Below are positions 1-6,358 of a stretch of 10,254 nucleotides of DNA, piece by piece (positions within the stretch are counted from its first letter, which is position 1; every line of letters begins with the position of its first letter). This stretch comes from CAYGEY01 sp964349065 (GTDB taxonomy: Bacteria > Patescibacteriota > Gracilibacteria > 1-14-2-50-48-13). The stretch is from contig CAYGEY010000027.1 in NCBI GenBank assembly GCA_964349065.1, positions 1 to 10,254 on the forward strand. Direction: 5' to 3'. Made by a program: the position numbers and the translations under genes. Under the pieces are notes generated by a model that saw only the letters and a program-made list of their open reading frames with translations, searched no databases and had not been told where the DNA came from.

Positions 1-19
1 CCATCTGAGCTACCCAGCC
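1..19 (-). tRNA. tRNA, 5' end only (cut by window edge)
   Basis: Read on the minus strand from 19 to 1 the sequence is GGCTGGGTAGCTCAGATGG. This is a 7-base acceptor strand, the T8-A9 linker, the D-stem GCTC and the start of a D-loop with GG, the standard beginning of a bacterial elongator tRNA. The anticodon is outside the window, so the amino acid cannot be given. A promoter-like TTGCGA / TATAAT pair lies just upstream (38-65, minus strand), so it could be transcribed on its own as well as from the tRNA-fMet gene behind it. Confidence 0.75.
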
Positions 20-37
20 ACATCAGAGTACCTGCGT

Positions 38-65
38 ATTATAAAAGAACATTATCGTATCGCAA
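38..65 (-). promoter_or_regulatory. Putative promoter of the partial tRNA
   Basis: On the minus strand there is a perfect TATAAT (43-38) preceded at a 16-bp spacing by TTGCGA (65-60, 4 of 6 against TTGACA). Expected transcription start is near position 31, about 12 bases before the tRNA 5' end, a normal distance for a tRNA promoter. Confidence 0.5.
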
Positions 66-89
66 GATAAAACTGAATATAATGAATAT

Positions 90-111
90 CCCCATAGACT
101 CGTCTACGGGG
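90..111 (-). terminator. GC-rich hairpin between the two tRNAs
   Basis: CCCC (90-93) pairs with GGGG (108-111), and after one A-C mismatch TAGA (95-98) pairs with TCTA (103-106) around a CTCG loop. On the minus strand it lies about 50 bases past the tRNA-fMet 3' end and is followed by a moderately T-rich stretch, so a weak intrinsic terminator or a processing structure is possible. There is no true U-tract, so the terminator call is tentative. The rest of 20-161 is plain AT-rich spacer. Confidence 0.4.
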
Positions 112-161
112 CGTGATAAATAAACTATATTAAATTATATATTAAAGTCAATAATAATATT

Positions 162-237
162 TGGTTGCGGGGGCAGGACTCGAACCTACAACCTCCGGGT
201 TATGAGCCCGACGAGCTGCCAATTGCTCCACCCCGCG
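162..237 (-). tRNA. Initiator tRNA-fMet (CAT)
   Basis: A complete 76-nt tRNA is read on the minus strand from 237 to 162. The anticodon CAT is at 204-202 in a CTCATAA loop. Initiator hallmarks are visible: the first base C faces A at position 72, so the acceptor end is unpaired (CGCGGGG against CCCCGCA); the anticodon stem ends in three G-C pairs (GGG/CCC); and the D-stem has the A11-U24 pair. The T-arm is GTAGG-TTCGAGT-CCTGC. The CCA tail is encoded at 164-162. The sequence closely resembles the E. coli initiator tRNA with a D-loop one base shorter. Its likely role is delivering formyl-Met to the start codon. Confidence 0.97.
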
Positions 238-297
238 ACGAAATCGAACAGATAGTAGCAGAGAAGGGGAGGAATGCAAGGAAAGTGTTAGAAGTGT

Positions 298-348
298 TTA
301 ACAGGCTTCGTCTTCATCGTCTTCCTCTTCAGATTTTTCTATACCCAT
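298..348 (-). other. Very short acidic open frame (16 codons)
   Basis: On the minus strand an ATG at 348-346 opens a frame of 16 residues ending in TAA at 300-298. It is almost entirely acidic after the first few residues (core EKSEEEDDEDEAC). A stop codon lies two codons upstream and there is no Shine-Dalgarno, so it may be chance, a microprotein, or the remnant tail of a lost gene. The surrounding non-coding stretch 238-508 otherwise shows only AT-rich sequence and the repeats listed at 464-489. Confidence 0.15.
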
Positions 349-463
349 AACTTAAAACAGAGCCTAAGTATATTTATAATTTTGTCAAACAACTCGCATC
401 CCTTTAATCAAAACAAAGTAAAAATTATTAGTCAATAATCCACAAAATATTGTTAAAAAATAT

Positions 464-489
464 TTATATGTCAAATTATGTCATATAAA
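464..489 (+). promoter_or_regulatory. Inverted/direct repeat with -10-like site before the first paralog
   Basis: TTATATG (464-470) is mirrored by CATATAA (482-488), and the hexamer ATGTCA occurs twice exactly 10 bp apart (468-473, 478-483). A TATAAA at 484-489 could be a -10 box, putting a start near 496 and leaving about a dozen untranslated bases before the ATG at 509. No good -35 element is visible at the proper distance, so either the repeat is a regulator site or the promoter is weak. Confidence 0.3.
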
Positions 490-508
490 CTTCTGAAAAA
501 GAACTAAG

Positions 509-1534
509 ATGAACCACCTACGCGCACAGAGAGACACATCAACAGAAATAAACATGTCTGAATTTATAGATATGATTAAGAAAAATGCGGATAATCACGG
601 ATATAAAGTATATCAAGATAAGATAGTTGATAACCATAGGGAATTTAACTTATGCACCGACACCTACCAATTATATTGTGCTCATCTCTTAAACACCAAC
701 GAACTTGCAGTAAGTTTACTGATAAAAGGAAGGCACATAAATATTTTTCAAGAATTTGACATTGTAGATACAAGAATCAAAAAGAAGCAATATGCATACA
801 CAATTCATTGTAAAAGTGTACTTCAGTTTTACACCATACTGTGCAAATTTCTGAAATACACAAAGAAAGAGGATTTCGCAGAAGTTTTATGCAACTTCTT
901 ATTCAAAAAAATACAACAATGCATTGAGCAAAAGCCAACATCTGCAGATGAAGTTTTATCTGAAACAATAAAGAACGACACCATAGAGGATGCAACATTC
1001 AAAGAAAAAGTTGCTGAAAAGGTGGCACTGATAAATGAGGCAACTAGACCGGAAGTGCAAATAAAAAAGGTCAATAAAGAATCACCTGCGGCGCTAAATA
1101 AAATAACAAATTTAGAGTTTAAACATGGTAATGCAGACATTTACTTCAAAATGCAAGAGATGAATGATACGTTCAACGAAATAATCTTAAGAGATGGGTA
1201 TATAGAGTACATTATCAACATGCTCCAAGCGTTTCACCCATATATACGTCTTGATAAATCTAATTTTAACAAAATCACTCCAAAAGAACTGAAAGATTTA
1301 ATTATGCATATATTTCGAAACATTTCTTGGAAACGGTCACTGACAAGGGGCATTGCACAAAAAATAAAACCGGATATGACAAGAACTGAAACAGTGAGAT
1401 ATAAGGGAATGACAAATGAAATGATATATGAAATAACAGGATTTAGATTTGCTAGTATCTACAAAACTAATATAAAAGTCTTTGAAGCAATTGCTACTTT
1501 TATTGAGACATATTATCCAGAAATTATTGAATAA
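509..1534 (+). CDS. Uncharacterised protein, N-domain plus one TGFRF repeat (341 aa)
   Basis: I do not recognise the family. The protein has no signal peptide or membrane segment, is lysine-rich and looks mostly helical after the N-terminal third, so it is probably cytoplasmic. Residues about 17-140 form a domain shared with the next gene; common landmarks are FNLCTDTYQLYCAHLL near 47-61, NIF near 78-80, and HCKSVLQFYTILCKFLKY near 100-117. Residues about 229-338 are a single copy of a repeat with an ELKDLIMHIF helix, the pair W274-K275, TGFRFA at 310-315 and a closing helix VFEAIATFIETYYPE. The linker 141-228 is hydrophilic and not shared. ATG at 509 is used; the ATG at 554 (MSEFIDMI) is an alternative start that still keeps the whole N-domain. 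Neither start has a Shine-Dalgarno. The stop is TAA. The next paralog begins 39 bp downstream on the same strand, so the two are probably co-transcribed. Confidence 0.85.
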   Translation: MNHLRAQRDTSTEINMSEFIDMIKKNADNHGYKVYQDKIVDNHREFNLCTDTYQLYCAHLLNTNELAVSLLIKGRHINIFQEFDIVDTRIKKKQYAYTIHCKSVLQFYTILCKFLKYTKKEDFAEVLCNFLFKKIQQCIEQKPTSADEVLSETIKNDTIEDATFKEKVAEKVALINEATRPEVQIKKVNKESPAALNKITNLEFKHGNADIYFKMQEMNDTFNEIILRDGYIEYIINMLQAFHPYIRLDKSNFNKITPKELKDLIMHIFRNISWKRSLTRGIAQKIKPDMTRTETVRYKGMTNEMIYEITGFRFASIYKTNIKVFEAIATFIETYYPEIIE

Positions 1535-1573
1535 TCAAAAGTCAAAAATTTATTAACATATGCACAGATCACC

Positions 1574-2860
1574 ATGCCACGCACACCTCAAATACTACAA
1601 AAAAAATATGTAGAAACCCTCAACGAATATCTACAAATTATCCAAGAACGAGCCTCAAAATATGGTTGTGATCTTCATCAAGATATACAAATAAGAGATA
1701 CAAAGATGTTCCGACTCTGCAAAGATGGACATCAACTTATCTGCAACCACAACCTGTCCGACAACACATTCGACTTTTCCATGACACACGACGAAAAACA
1801 GCTAGAAATTTTTCCATTATTTGCCATTGGCAAAAGATTAAATAAAAATGACGAATATATACTTCAATGCAAAGACATCAGAGAGTTTTTTAAAGTCATC
1901 AAAAAGTTTTTCATCTATCTCAAAGAACATGATTTAGCTACGGGACTTGAAAGACTCTTTTATGAAAAACTAAAAGAATGTACGAGTCCCCAAACAAATC
2001 TCATTCCTGAGATAAAAGAAAAGTTCATCCAAAAAGTAAAAAACCTCAAGGCAACTCCATCAAAAGTACCGGAGGTGCTTCCATCCTGTGTGAACAAAAA
2101 AACAATCAAAGATGAAAGAGTGATGTATATTATAGATTTTTTTAAAAATCATCCGCCATTTACCGTTACAAAAGAGGCTTCGTATGCTTCCTTCGATAAT
2201 GATGAACTACGATCACTCATAATACACCTGGAAAATATAAAAGAGTGGAAATTTACACATAAAGTTGCACCGCAGCTATCACGAAAAATGAGCAATTATT
2301 ATATGGGGCAAATATATAAACCCCTAGCAGCTGAATACATACTTGATGTCACAGGATTTCGCTTTGCTCATTTATATAATGTCACTGGAGGTGTAATTAA
2401 GGCCACAGTAAAATATATCGAATATGTCCTCAATCCAGATACAAAAGAAGAGATCATACCACAAATAATAGAAAAAAAATCTGTAAAACTTGAAAAAATC
2501 CTATCAAAGGAGGATTTGATAGATATTTTACAAAAATTATTTCAGGAACACATACCACATCTTCCACTTACCAGAGGAGCTTTTGATTATGTAAAATCAC
2601 ATGAACATAAAATACTTGTTGAAATACTCCAAAAAAAATCATGGAAAAATATTCAAGAGAACGCTCCAATATTCCCAAACACTAACCTATCTCGATATAA
2701 AGCTGAAGCACAGATATATATTAAAAACCAGACCGGATTTGAATTTAAAGATAAATTCAATCCCTCATCTACCTTCCTCTATGCAATAGTTGAATACATC
2801 AAATCTACCCCCTCTTCTTCCCAAACTTCACATCCGTCACTCGTCCATCCTCATGAATAA
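1574..2860 (+). CDS. Uncharacterised paralog, N-domain plus two TGFRF repeats (428 aa)
   Basis: This is a paralog of the gene before it, function unknown. Residues about 16-137 align with the neighbour's N-domain (MFRLCKDGHQLICNHNL at 45-61, EIF at 78-80, QCKDIREFFKVIKKFF near 98-113, then a K-rich helix ending in C136). Two copies of the C-terminal repeat follow. Copy A spans about 179-287 (YIIDFF, ELRSLIIHLE, W225-K226, TGFRFA at 260-265, VIKATVKYIEYVLNP). Copy B spans about 312-411 (LIDILQ, HKILVEILQ, W357-K358, TGFEF at 387-391, FLYAIVEYIK). Copy B is the more diverged. Residues 411-428 are a Ser/Thr/Pro/His-rich tail encoded entirely inside the opposite-strand LOG-like gene. No signal peptide, membrane helix or catalytic motif is evident. 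There is no Shine-Dalgarno before the ATG; the stop is TAA. The repeats suggest a binding or scaffolding role, but this is speculation. Confidence 0.85.
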   Translation: MPRTPQILQKKYVETLNEYLQIIQERASKYGCDLHQDIQIRDTKMFRLCKDGHQLICNHNLSDNTFDFSMTHDEKQLEIFPLFAIGKRLNKNDEYILQCKDIREFFKVIKKFFIYLKEHDLATGLERLFYEKLKECTSPQTNLIPEIKEKFIQKVKNLKATPSKVPEVLPSCVNKKTIKDERVMYIIDFFKNHPPFTVTKEASYASFDNDELRSLIIHLENIKEWKFTHKVAPQLSRKMSNYYMGQIYKPLAAEYILDVTGFRFAHLYNVTGGVIKATVKYIEYVLNPDTKEEIIPQIIEKKSVKLEKILSKEDLIDILQKLFQEHIPHLPLTRGAFDYVKSHEHKILVEILQKKSWKNIQENAPIFPNTNLSRYKAEAQIYIKNQTGFEFKDKFNPSSTFLYAIVEYIKSTPSSSQTSHPSLVHPHE

Positions 2861-3461
2861 GCGATGGGTACTTATGTATAGACTCAATCAACTTCTTCAC
2901 CAACCGCTTCGGATCATTATCTGTGACAATATTCGGTGTAATATCACGATCCGCGTGAATCACCATGTCCAATAAATGATTACTGACACCACCACTATCA
3001 AGTAAAATCCCAATAGGTTTTCCTTCCTCATACGCAACGGTAAACTCATTGATTGTTCCAATACCACCACCTAAAAAAAGTACTCCATCTGAAGCACGAA
3101 TATTCATAATATCCCTCTCCATAAACCCCTGACCTGTATAAATAAGGATATCATAGAACTCATTCGGAGATTTATATTCTTCCACATGTTCTTTTTCCGA
3201 AAAAGCGGGGGAAACGCCAAGCACAAATCCTCCGTTCTCATCACACCCTTCAGCAGCAAAATGCGGAAGCCCCGGGCAAGCTCCATTAATCATGATCACA
3301 TCTGATATAGCCAATGCCTTTCCAATCTCCTTACATTTCTCACGATTCCCATCACGCGTTAGAGTAGGACCGGAAGCTGATCCCATCACTCCAATCTTGA
3401 GCTTTCGTCGTAAATTAATTTTTTTCTTTTTCATTGCCGAAGATATTAATTTTTTAATCAT
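2805..3461 (-). CDS. LOG/SLOG-family nucleotide-binding protein (218 aa)
   Basis: The Rossmann-like fold of the LOG (lysine decarboxylase-like, SLOG) family is recognisable. A glycine-rich first strand KIGVMGSASGP spans 22-32, NGACPGLPHFAAEG lies near 59-72, and the family signature GGGIGTINE is at 131-139, preceded by R116 in MERDIMN. In LOG phosphoribohydrolases the equivalent Arg and the Glu of PGGxGTxxE are the catalytic residues that release the base from a nucleoside monophosphate. Both are kept here, although the signature starts with Gly instead of Pro. The substrate is unknown; the enzyme could equally be a nucleotide-binding sensor. Its 3' end overlaps the convergent paralog by 56 bp. 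Its start lies 22 bp beyond the alaS stop. A TATAAT box ends 3 bp before the ATG, suggesting a leaderless mRNA, unless the true start is the ATG of Met10. The first 20 residues are a Lys-rich extension outside the fold. The stop is TAG. Confidence 0.85.
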   Translation of the reverse strand: MIKKLISSAMKKKKINLRRKLKIGVMGSASGPTLTRDGNREKCKEIGKALAISDVIMINGACPGLPHFAAEGCDENGGFVLGVSPAFSEKEHVEEYKSPNEFYDILIYTGQGFMERDIMNIRASDGVLFLGGGIGTINEFTVAYEEGKPIGILLDSGGVSNHLLDMVIHADRDITPNIVTDNDPKRLVKKLIESIHKYPSLIHEDGRVTDVKFGKKRG

Positions 3462-3464
3462 AGT

Positions 3465-3494
3465 ATTATACCATAAAATCTAGTTAAATCGCAA
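3465..3494 (-). promoter_or_regulatory. Extended -10 promoter for the LOG-like gene
   Basis: On the minus strand TGGTATAAT (3473-3465) is an extended -10 element with a perfect TATAAT at 3470-3465. TTGCGA (3494-3489) lies 18 bp further up as a 4-of-6 -35 element, inside the last codons of alaS. Transcription would begin at or within a few bases of the ATG at 3461, giving no room for a ribosome-binding site. Confidence 0.55.
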
Positions 3495-6102
3495 ATCCAT
3501 GCCCTAATCCTGAGATTTTTTTCGCATCAAGTCCCACTCCTTGTGCAAACACCGGGCTTCCGCCACCTTTTGCCCCATACTCTGAGAGTTTTGAAAGAAT
3601 ATCTTTGCAGGAATATTTATCAGAGCCGGAAAATATCACAAAATCACCCTTCATATTCCAAATCAACCCTACATCCACTTTTTTCGTATCTTTCACTAAA
3701 TGTGCAAACTTTTTTACATCTTCCATAGCATCAATAACTACCTCAGACTCTAAAATACGCACACCATCTTTTTCATACACCTCAGAAAGTAGGGAAGAGA
3801 GTTGATTCTTTGCCCCCTCCATCTTCATCTCCCCGATTAATTTCTCCATCTCCTTCAACCCCGCCTTCTGCAAAGCATATTTATCATTCACCTCTGTCAA
3901 ACTTGCCGACTTTGATTCCTCAAACAATTTTCCAACATCCTCATCCAACTTCCTCACATATTCATAGACATTTTGACCCGTCATCATCTCGATCCTCCGA
4001 ATCCCGGAAGCAACAGACGATTCCTTGATAATCTTCGCTATCCCCACCTCTGATGTATTGCTCACATGCGTCCCTCCACATAGTTCCACACTATAATGCT
4101 GACCTATCGAAACCACCCGCACTCTCTCACCGTATTTTTCAGTAAAAAGTCCAATCGCTCCAAGCTCCTGAGCTTCTTTTAGCGGCATTTCCATCTTCGT
4201 AACCTTTTCCCATCTCCCAATTTCATCATTCATCTCTCTCTCAATATTCATGAGCTCATCAGCTGTGAGTGCGCGCCCAAAATGAAAATCAAACCGAGTT
4301 CGAAACTCATCCACGTACGATCCCGCCTGAGAGACGGAGTCTCCTATAAATTTCTTCAAAGCTTTATGGAGCAAATGAGCCCCCGTATGACCGGCCATAA
4401 TCCGCCGCCTACGATCGCTATCCACCTGCATAGTACACTCAACTTTTTCTCCAATCCCAGCGACCGACTCAATATCACCTTTTTCAAAATGCCCGAAATG
4501 CACTATCACATCATCATATTTCTGAGTATCCTCTACAATAAAATGAAAATCATCATTAAAAATTGTTCCCGTATCACCAACTTGTCCACCGGACTCTGCA
4601 TAAAACACAGAAACACTAGTAATAATCGCTGACATATTTGCATCAAGGGTTATGATCTTCAAAACATGACTGTCTGAGAGTCGCATAAGCGGCATCCCGT
4701 CGATCTCTTCATAACCTAGAAATAACGTCTTCGGCAACCCATCGAGCATAGTCTGCACCTGTTCTTTTCCACGCTTAAACATATCTTTTCCAGACTCGCG
4801 ACTTCGAGTTTTTTGGACATTCAAAAGACCTGCGAAACCATCTACATCAACCGACACTTCATGAAGTTTTGCAATTTCTTCAGTGAGTGAAAGCGGGAAT
4901 CCGTATGTATCATACAACATAAACGCATCTGCCGCAGGTAAAACATTATTATAATCCACTTTAGATTTTGTAATACTCTCCATCAGCAATTTTTCTCCTT
5001 TTTTCAGTGTTTCCAAAAATTTGGATATTTCTTCATCAAGAACTGACACAATCACTTTCTCACGATCAAATAATTCAGGATAAACATCTTTGTATATTTT
5101 TTGAATCACTGTAAGCAGTGAAGTTAACTTTTTTTCACTTCCATCTTTCAAAAGACGACTATTAAATACAGCCCGCCTAATAATCCGCCTCAGCACATAC
5201 CCGCGGCCCTCATTGGATGGGCTAACACCATCAGCAATCAAAAAACATGCAGCCTTTATATGATCAGAAATAATCCTCATACTTTTCACATCAGATGAGG
5301 ATGAGTTTGATACATCATATTTCTTCCCACATAATTTTTCAATAGCCTCTATAATGGGCATAAAGGAATCAGTTTCAAACACGGTTTCTTTCCCTTGCAA
5401 AACCATCGCAAATCTCTCTAAACCTCCTCCTGTATCCACATTTTGCTTCGCCAATTTTTCAAATTTCCCCTGACCATCGCAGTAATATTCCATAAACACG
5501 TTGTTCCAAATCTCTATATACCGACCATCATCGTATGCAGGGTTGGTATGCGGTTTCCCAGGCTTCAAATCATAATAAATCTCCGTATCCGGTCCACACG
5601 GTCCTTGCGCTCCATACTCCGGCCACCAGTTTTCTGCAGGAGGGCAGGGGTATATACGATCATCTGTCATTCCAACCTCTTTCCAAAGTGCTATTGAGTC
5701 ATTATCTTTTCCAATTTTTTCATATCCTTCAAAAACCGTGACTAAAAGTCGCTCAGGATTTAAACCCAATTCCTTCGTTAAAAACTCATACGACCAAGCA
5801 ATAGACTCCTTTTTAAAATAACTACCTAGGCTCCAGTTTCCAAGCATTTCAAAAAATGTCAGATGCCGATTATCCCCAACATCATCAATATCATTCGTAC
5901 GAAAACACTTCTGACTATCCACCAATTGCACTCCATCCGGATGCGGTTTTCCCATAAGATAGGGAACAAGTGGTTGCATACCCGCAATAGTAAAAAGGGC
6001 AGTCGGATCATTTTCAGGCACCAGTGAAGCGCTTTTGATAACCGCGTGTTCTTTGGATACAAAAAAATCAAGAAACTTTTTTCGGATGTCAGATGATTTC
6101 AC
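3484..6102 (-). CDS. alaS: Alanyl-tRNA synthetase
   Basis: A full-length class II synthetase of 872 residues (E. coli about 876) that charges tRNA-Ala in the cytoplasm. The catalytic core starts at residue 1 (KSSDIRKKFLDFF), with KCFRTNDIDDVG at 65-76, HLTFFEMLGNWSLGSYF at 80-96, GAQGPCGPDTEIYYD at 164-178 and motif 3 VDTGGGLERF at 222-231. A helical tRNA-binding region follows. The editing domain has the zinc-type motifs H572-xxx-H576 (HTGAH) and C675-xxx-H679 (CGGTH), so it should clear misacylated Ser/Gly-tRNA. The C-Ala domain ends the protein with GAKGGGSPVFAQGVG. The core motifs differ from the common bacterial RAGGKHND/GDTGPCGPCSE forms and match the variant I associate with CPR bacteria. 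The start is GTG at 6102-6100, supported by the conserved N-terminus beginning there; no Shine-Dalgarno is visible. The stop is TAA, and the LOG-like gene follows after 22 bp. Confidence 0.98.
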   Translation of the reverse strand: MKSSDIRKKFLDFFVSKEHAVIKSASLVPENDPTALFTIAGMQPLVPYLMGKPHPDGVQLVDSQKCFRTNDIDDVGDNRHLTFFEMLGNWSLGSYFKKESIAWSYEFLTKELGLNPERLLVTVFEGYEKIGKDNDSIALWKEVGMTDDRIYPCPPAENWWPEYGAQGPCGPDTEIYYDLKPGKPHTNPAYDDGRYIEIWNNVFMEYYCDGQGKFEKLAKQNVDTGGGLERFAMVLQGKETVFETDSFMPIIEAIEKLCGKKYDVSNSSSSDVKSMRIISDHIKAACFLIADGVSPSNEGRGYVLRRIIRRAVFNSRLLKDGSEKKLTSLLTVIQKIYKDVYPELFDREKVIVSVLDEEISKFLETLKKGEKLLMESITKSKVDYNNVLPAADAFMLYDTYGFPLSLTEEIAKLHEVSVDVDGFAGLLNVQKTRSRESGKDMFKRGKEQVQTMLDGLPKTLFLGYEEIDGMPLMRLSDSHVLKIITLDANMSAIITSVSVFYAESGGQVGDTGTIFNDDFHFIVEDTQKYDDVIVHFGHFEKGDIESVAGIGEKVECTMQVDSDRRRRIMAGHTGAHLLHKALKKFIGDSVSQAGSYVDEFRTRFDFHFGRALTADELMNIEREMNDEIGRWEKVTKMEMPLKEAQELGAIGLFTEKYGERVRVVSIGQHYSVELCGGTHVSNTSEVGIAKIIKESSVASGIRRIEMMTGQNVYEYVRKLDEDVGKLFEESKSASLTEVNDKYALQKAGLKEMEKLIGEMKMEGAKNQLSSLLSEVYEKDGVRILESEVVIDAMEDVKKFAHLVKDTKKVDVGLIWNMKGDFVIFSGSDKYSCKDILSKLSEYGAKGGGSPVFAQGVGLDAKKISGLGHGFAI

Positions 6103-6181
6103 TGAAGTAACGCTTAAAATGTAAACAATATCATCCTAATTGAAAGTCCTTATTCCTGCAATAAAAGAGGGAAAGTTTAGG

Positions 6182-6300
6182 AAAGTCCTCAGAAATCGTA
6201 TAGTGCAAGGAGTCAAGGAAGAAGCGACGAGGCGTAGTGGTAACTACGTTGAGAAGCTGATGACGCTGACAACGAAGCAATATACATTTCTCAGGACTTT
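6182..6300. repeat. 119-bp imperfect palindrome (MITE/REP-like element or structured RNA)
   Basis: The outer arms AAAGTCCTCAGAAAT... (6182-6206) and its mirror (6277-6300) match over about 24 bases with two mismatches and one extra base. At the exact centre a perfect 6-bp stem CGTAGT/ACTACG (6233-6238, 6243-6248) closes a GGTA loop. The middle thirds pair poorly apart from GTCA/TGAC (6212-6215 with 6267-6270). Composition is visibly more GC-rich than the flanks. TTTAGG occurs at both borders (6176-6181 and 6298-6303), and GAAAGTCCT of the left arm recurs at 6142-6150. This is the architecture of a small non-autonomous mobile element or an intergenic structured repeat; only one copy is in the window. 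Confidence 0.65.
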
Positions 6301-6305
6301 AGGTC

Positions 6306-6333
6306 TCGACAAATAAAAAAAATCTACTAGAAT
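6306..6333 (+). promoter_or_regulatory. Promoter of the HtpX-like / SLH gene pair
   Basis: TCGACA (6306-6311, 5 of 6 against TTGACA) and TAGAAT (6328-6333, 5 of 6 against TATAAT) are separated by 16 bp. The -35 starts 6 bp past the edge of the palindrome. Predicted transcription starts near 6340, giving a leader of about 19 bases before the ATG at 6359. Around it the octamer ATCTACTA occurs twice (6322-6329, 6336-6343), 14 bp apart. Confidence 0.5.
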
Positions 6334-6358
6334 ACATCTACTAATCTATCATGCATCT

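Noticed and set aside
165..350. Plus-strand open frame of 61 codons across the tRNA-fMet
   Set aside because: It is the antisense of the tRNA gene plus spacer; the MRGQDSNLQPPGYEP-like start is a classic artefact of reading a tRNA backwards.
829..1140. Minus-strand open frame of 103 codons inside the first paralog
   Set aside because: It lies wholly within a gene supported by paralogy to its neighbour; the Ser/Phe/Cys-rich product looks like a shadow of Lys/Glu/Ala codons on the other strand.
6140..6316. A 58-codon open frame (TTG start) running through the 119-bp palindrome
   Set aside because: The frame is open and gives a plausible-looking basic peptide, but it starts with TTG directly after a stop, has no SD, and its sequence is dictated by the palindrome. 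A nucleic-acid element explains the symmetry better. Conservation of the frame across copies would reopen this.
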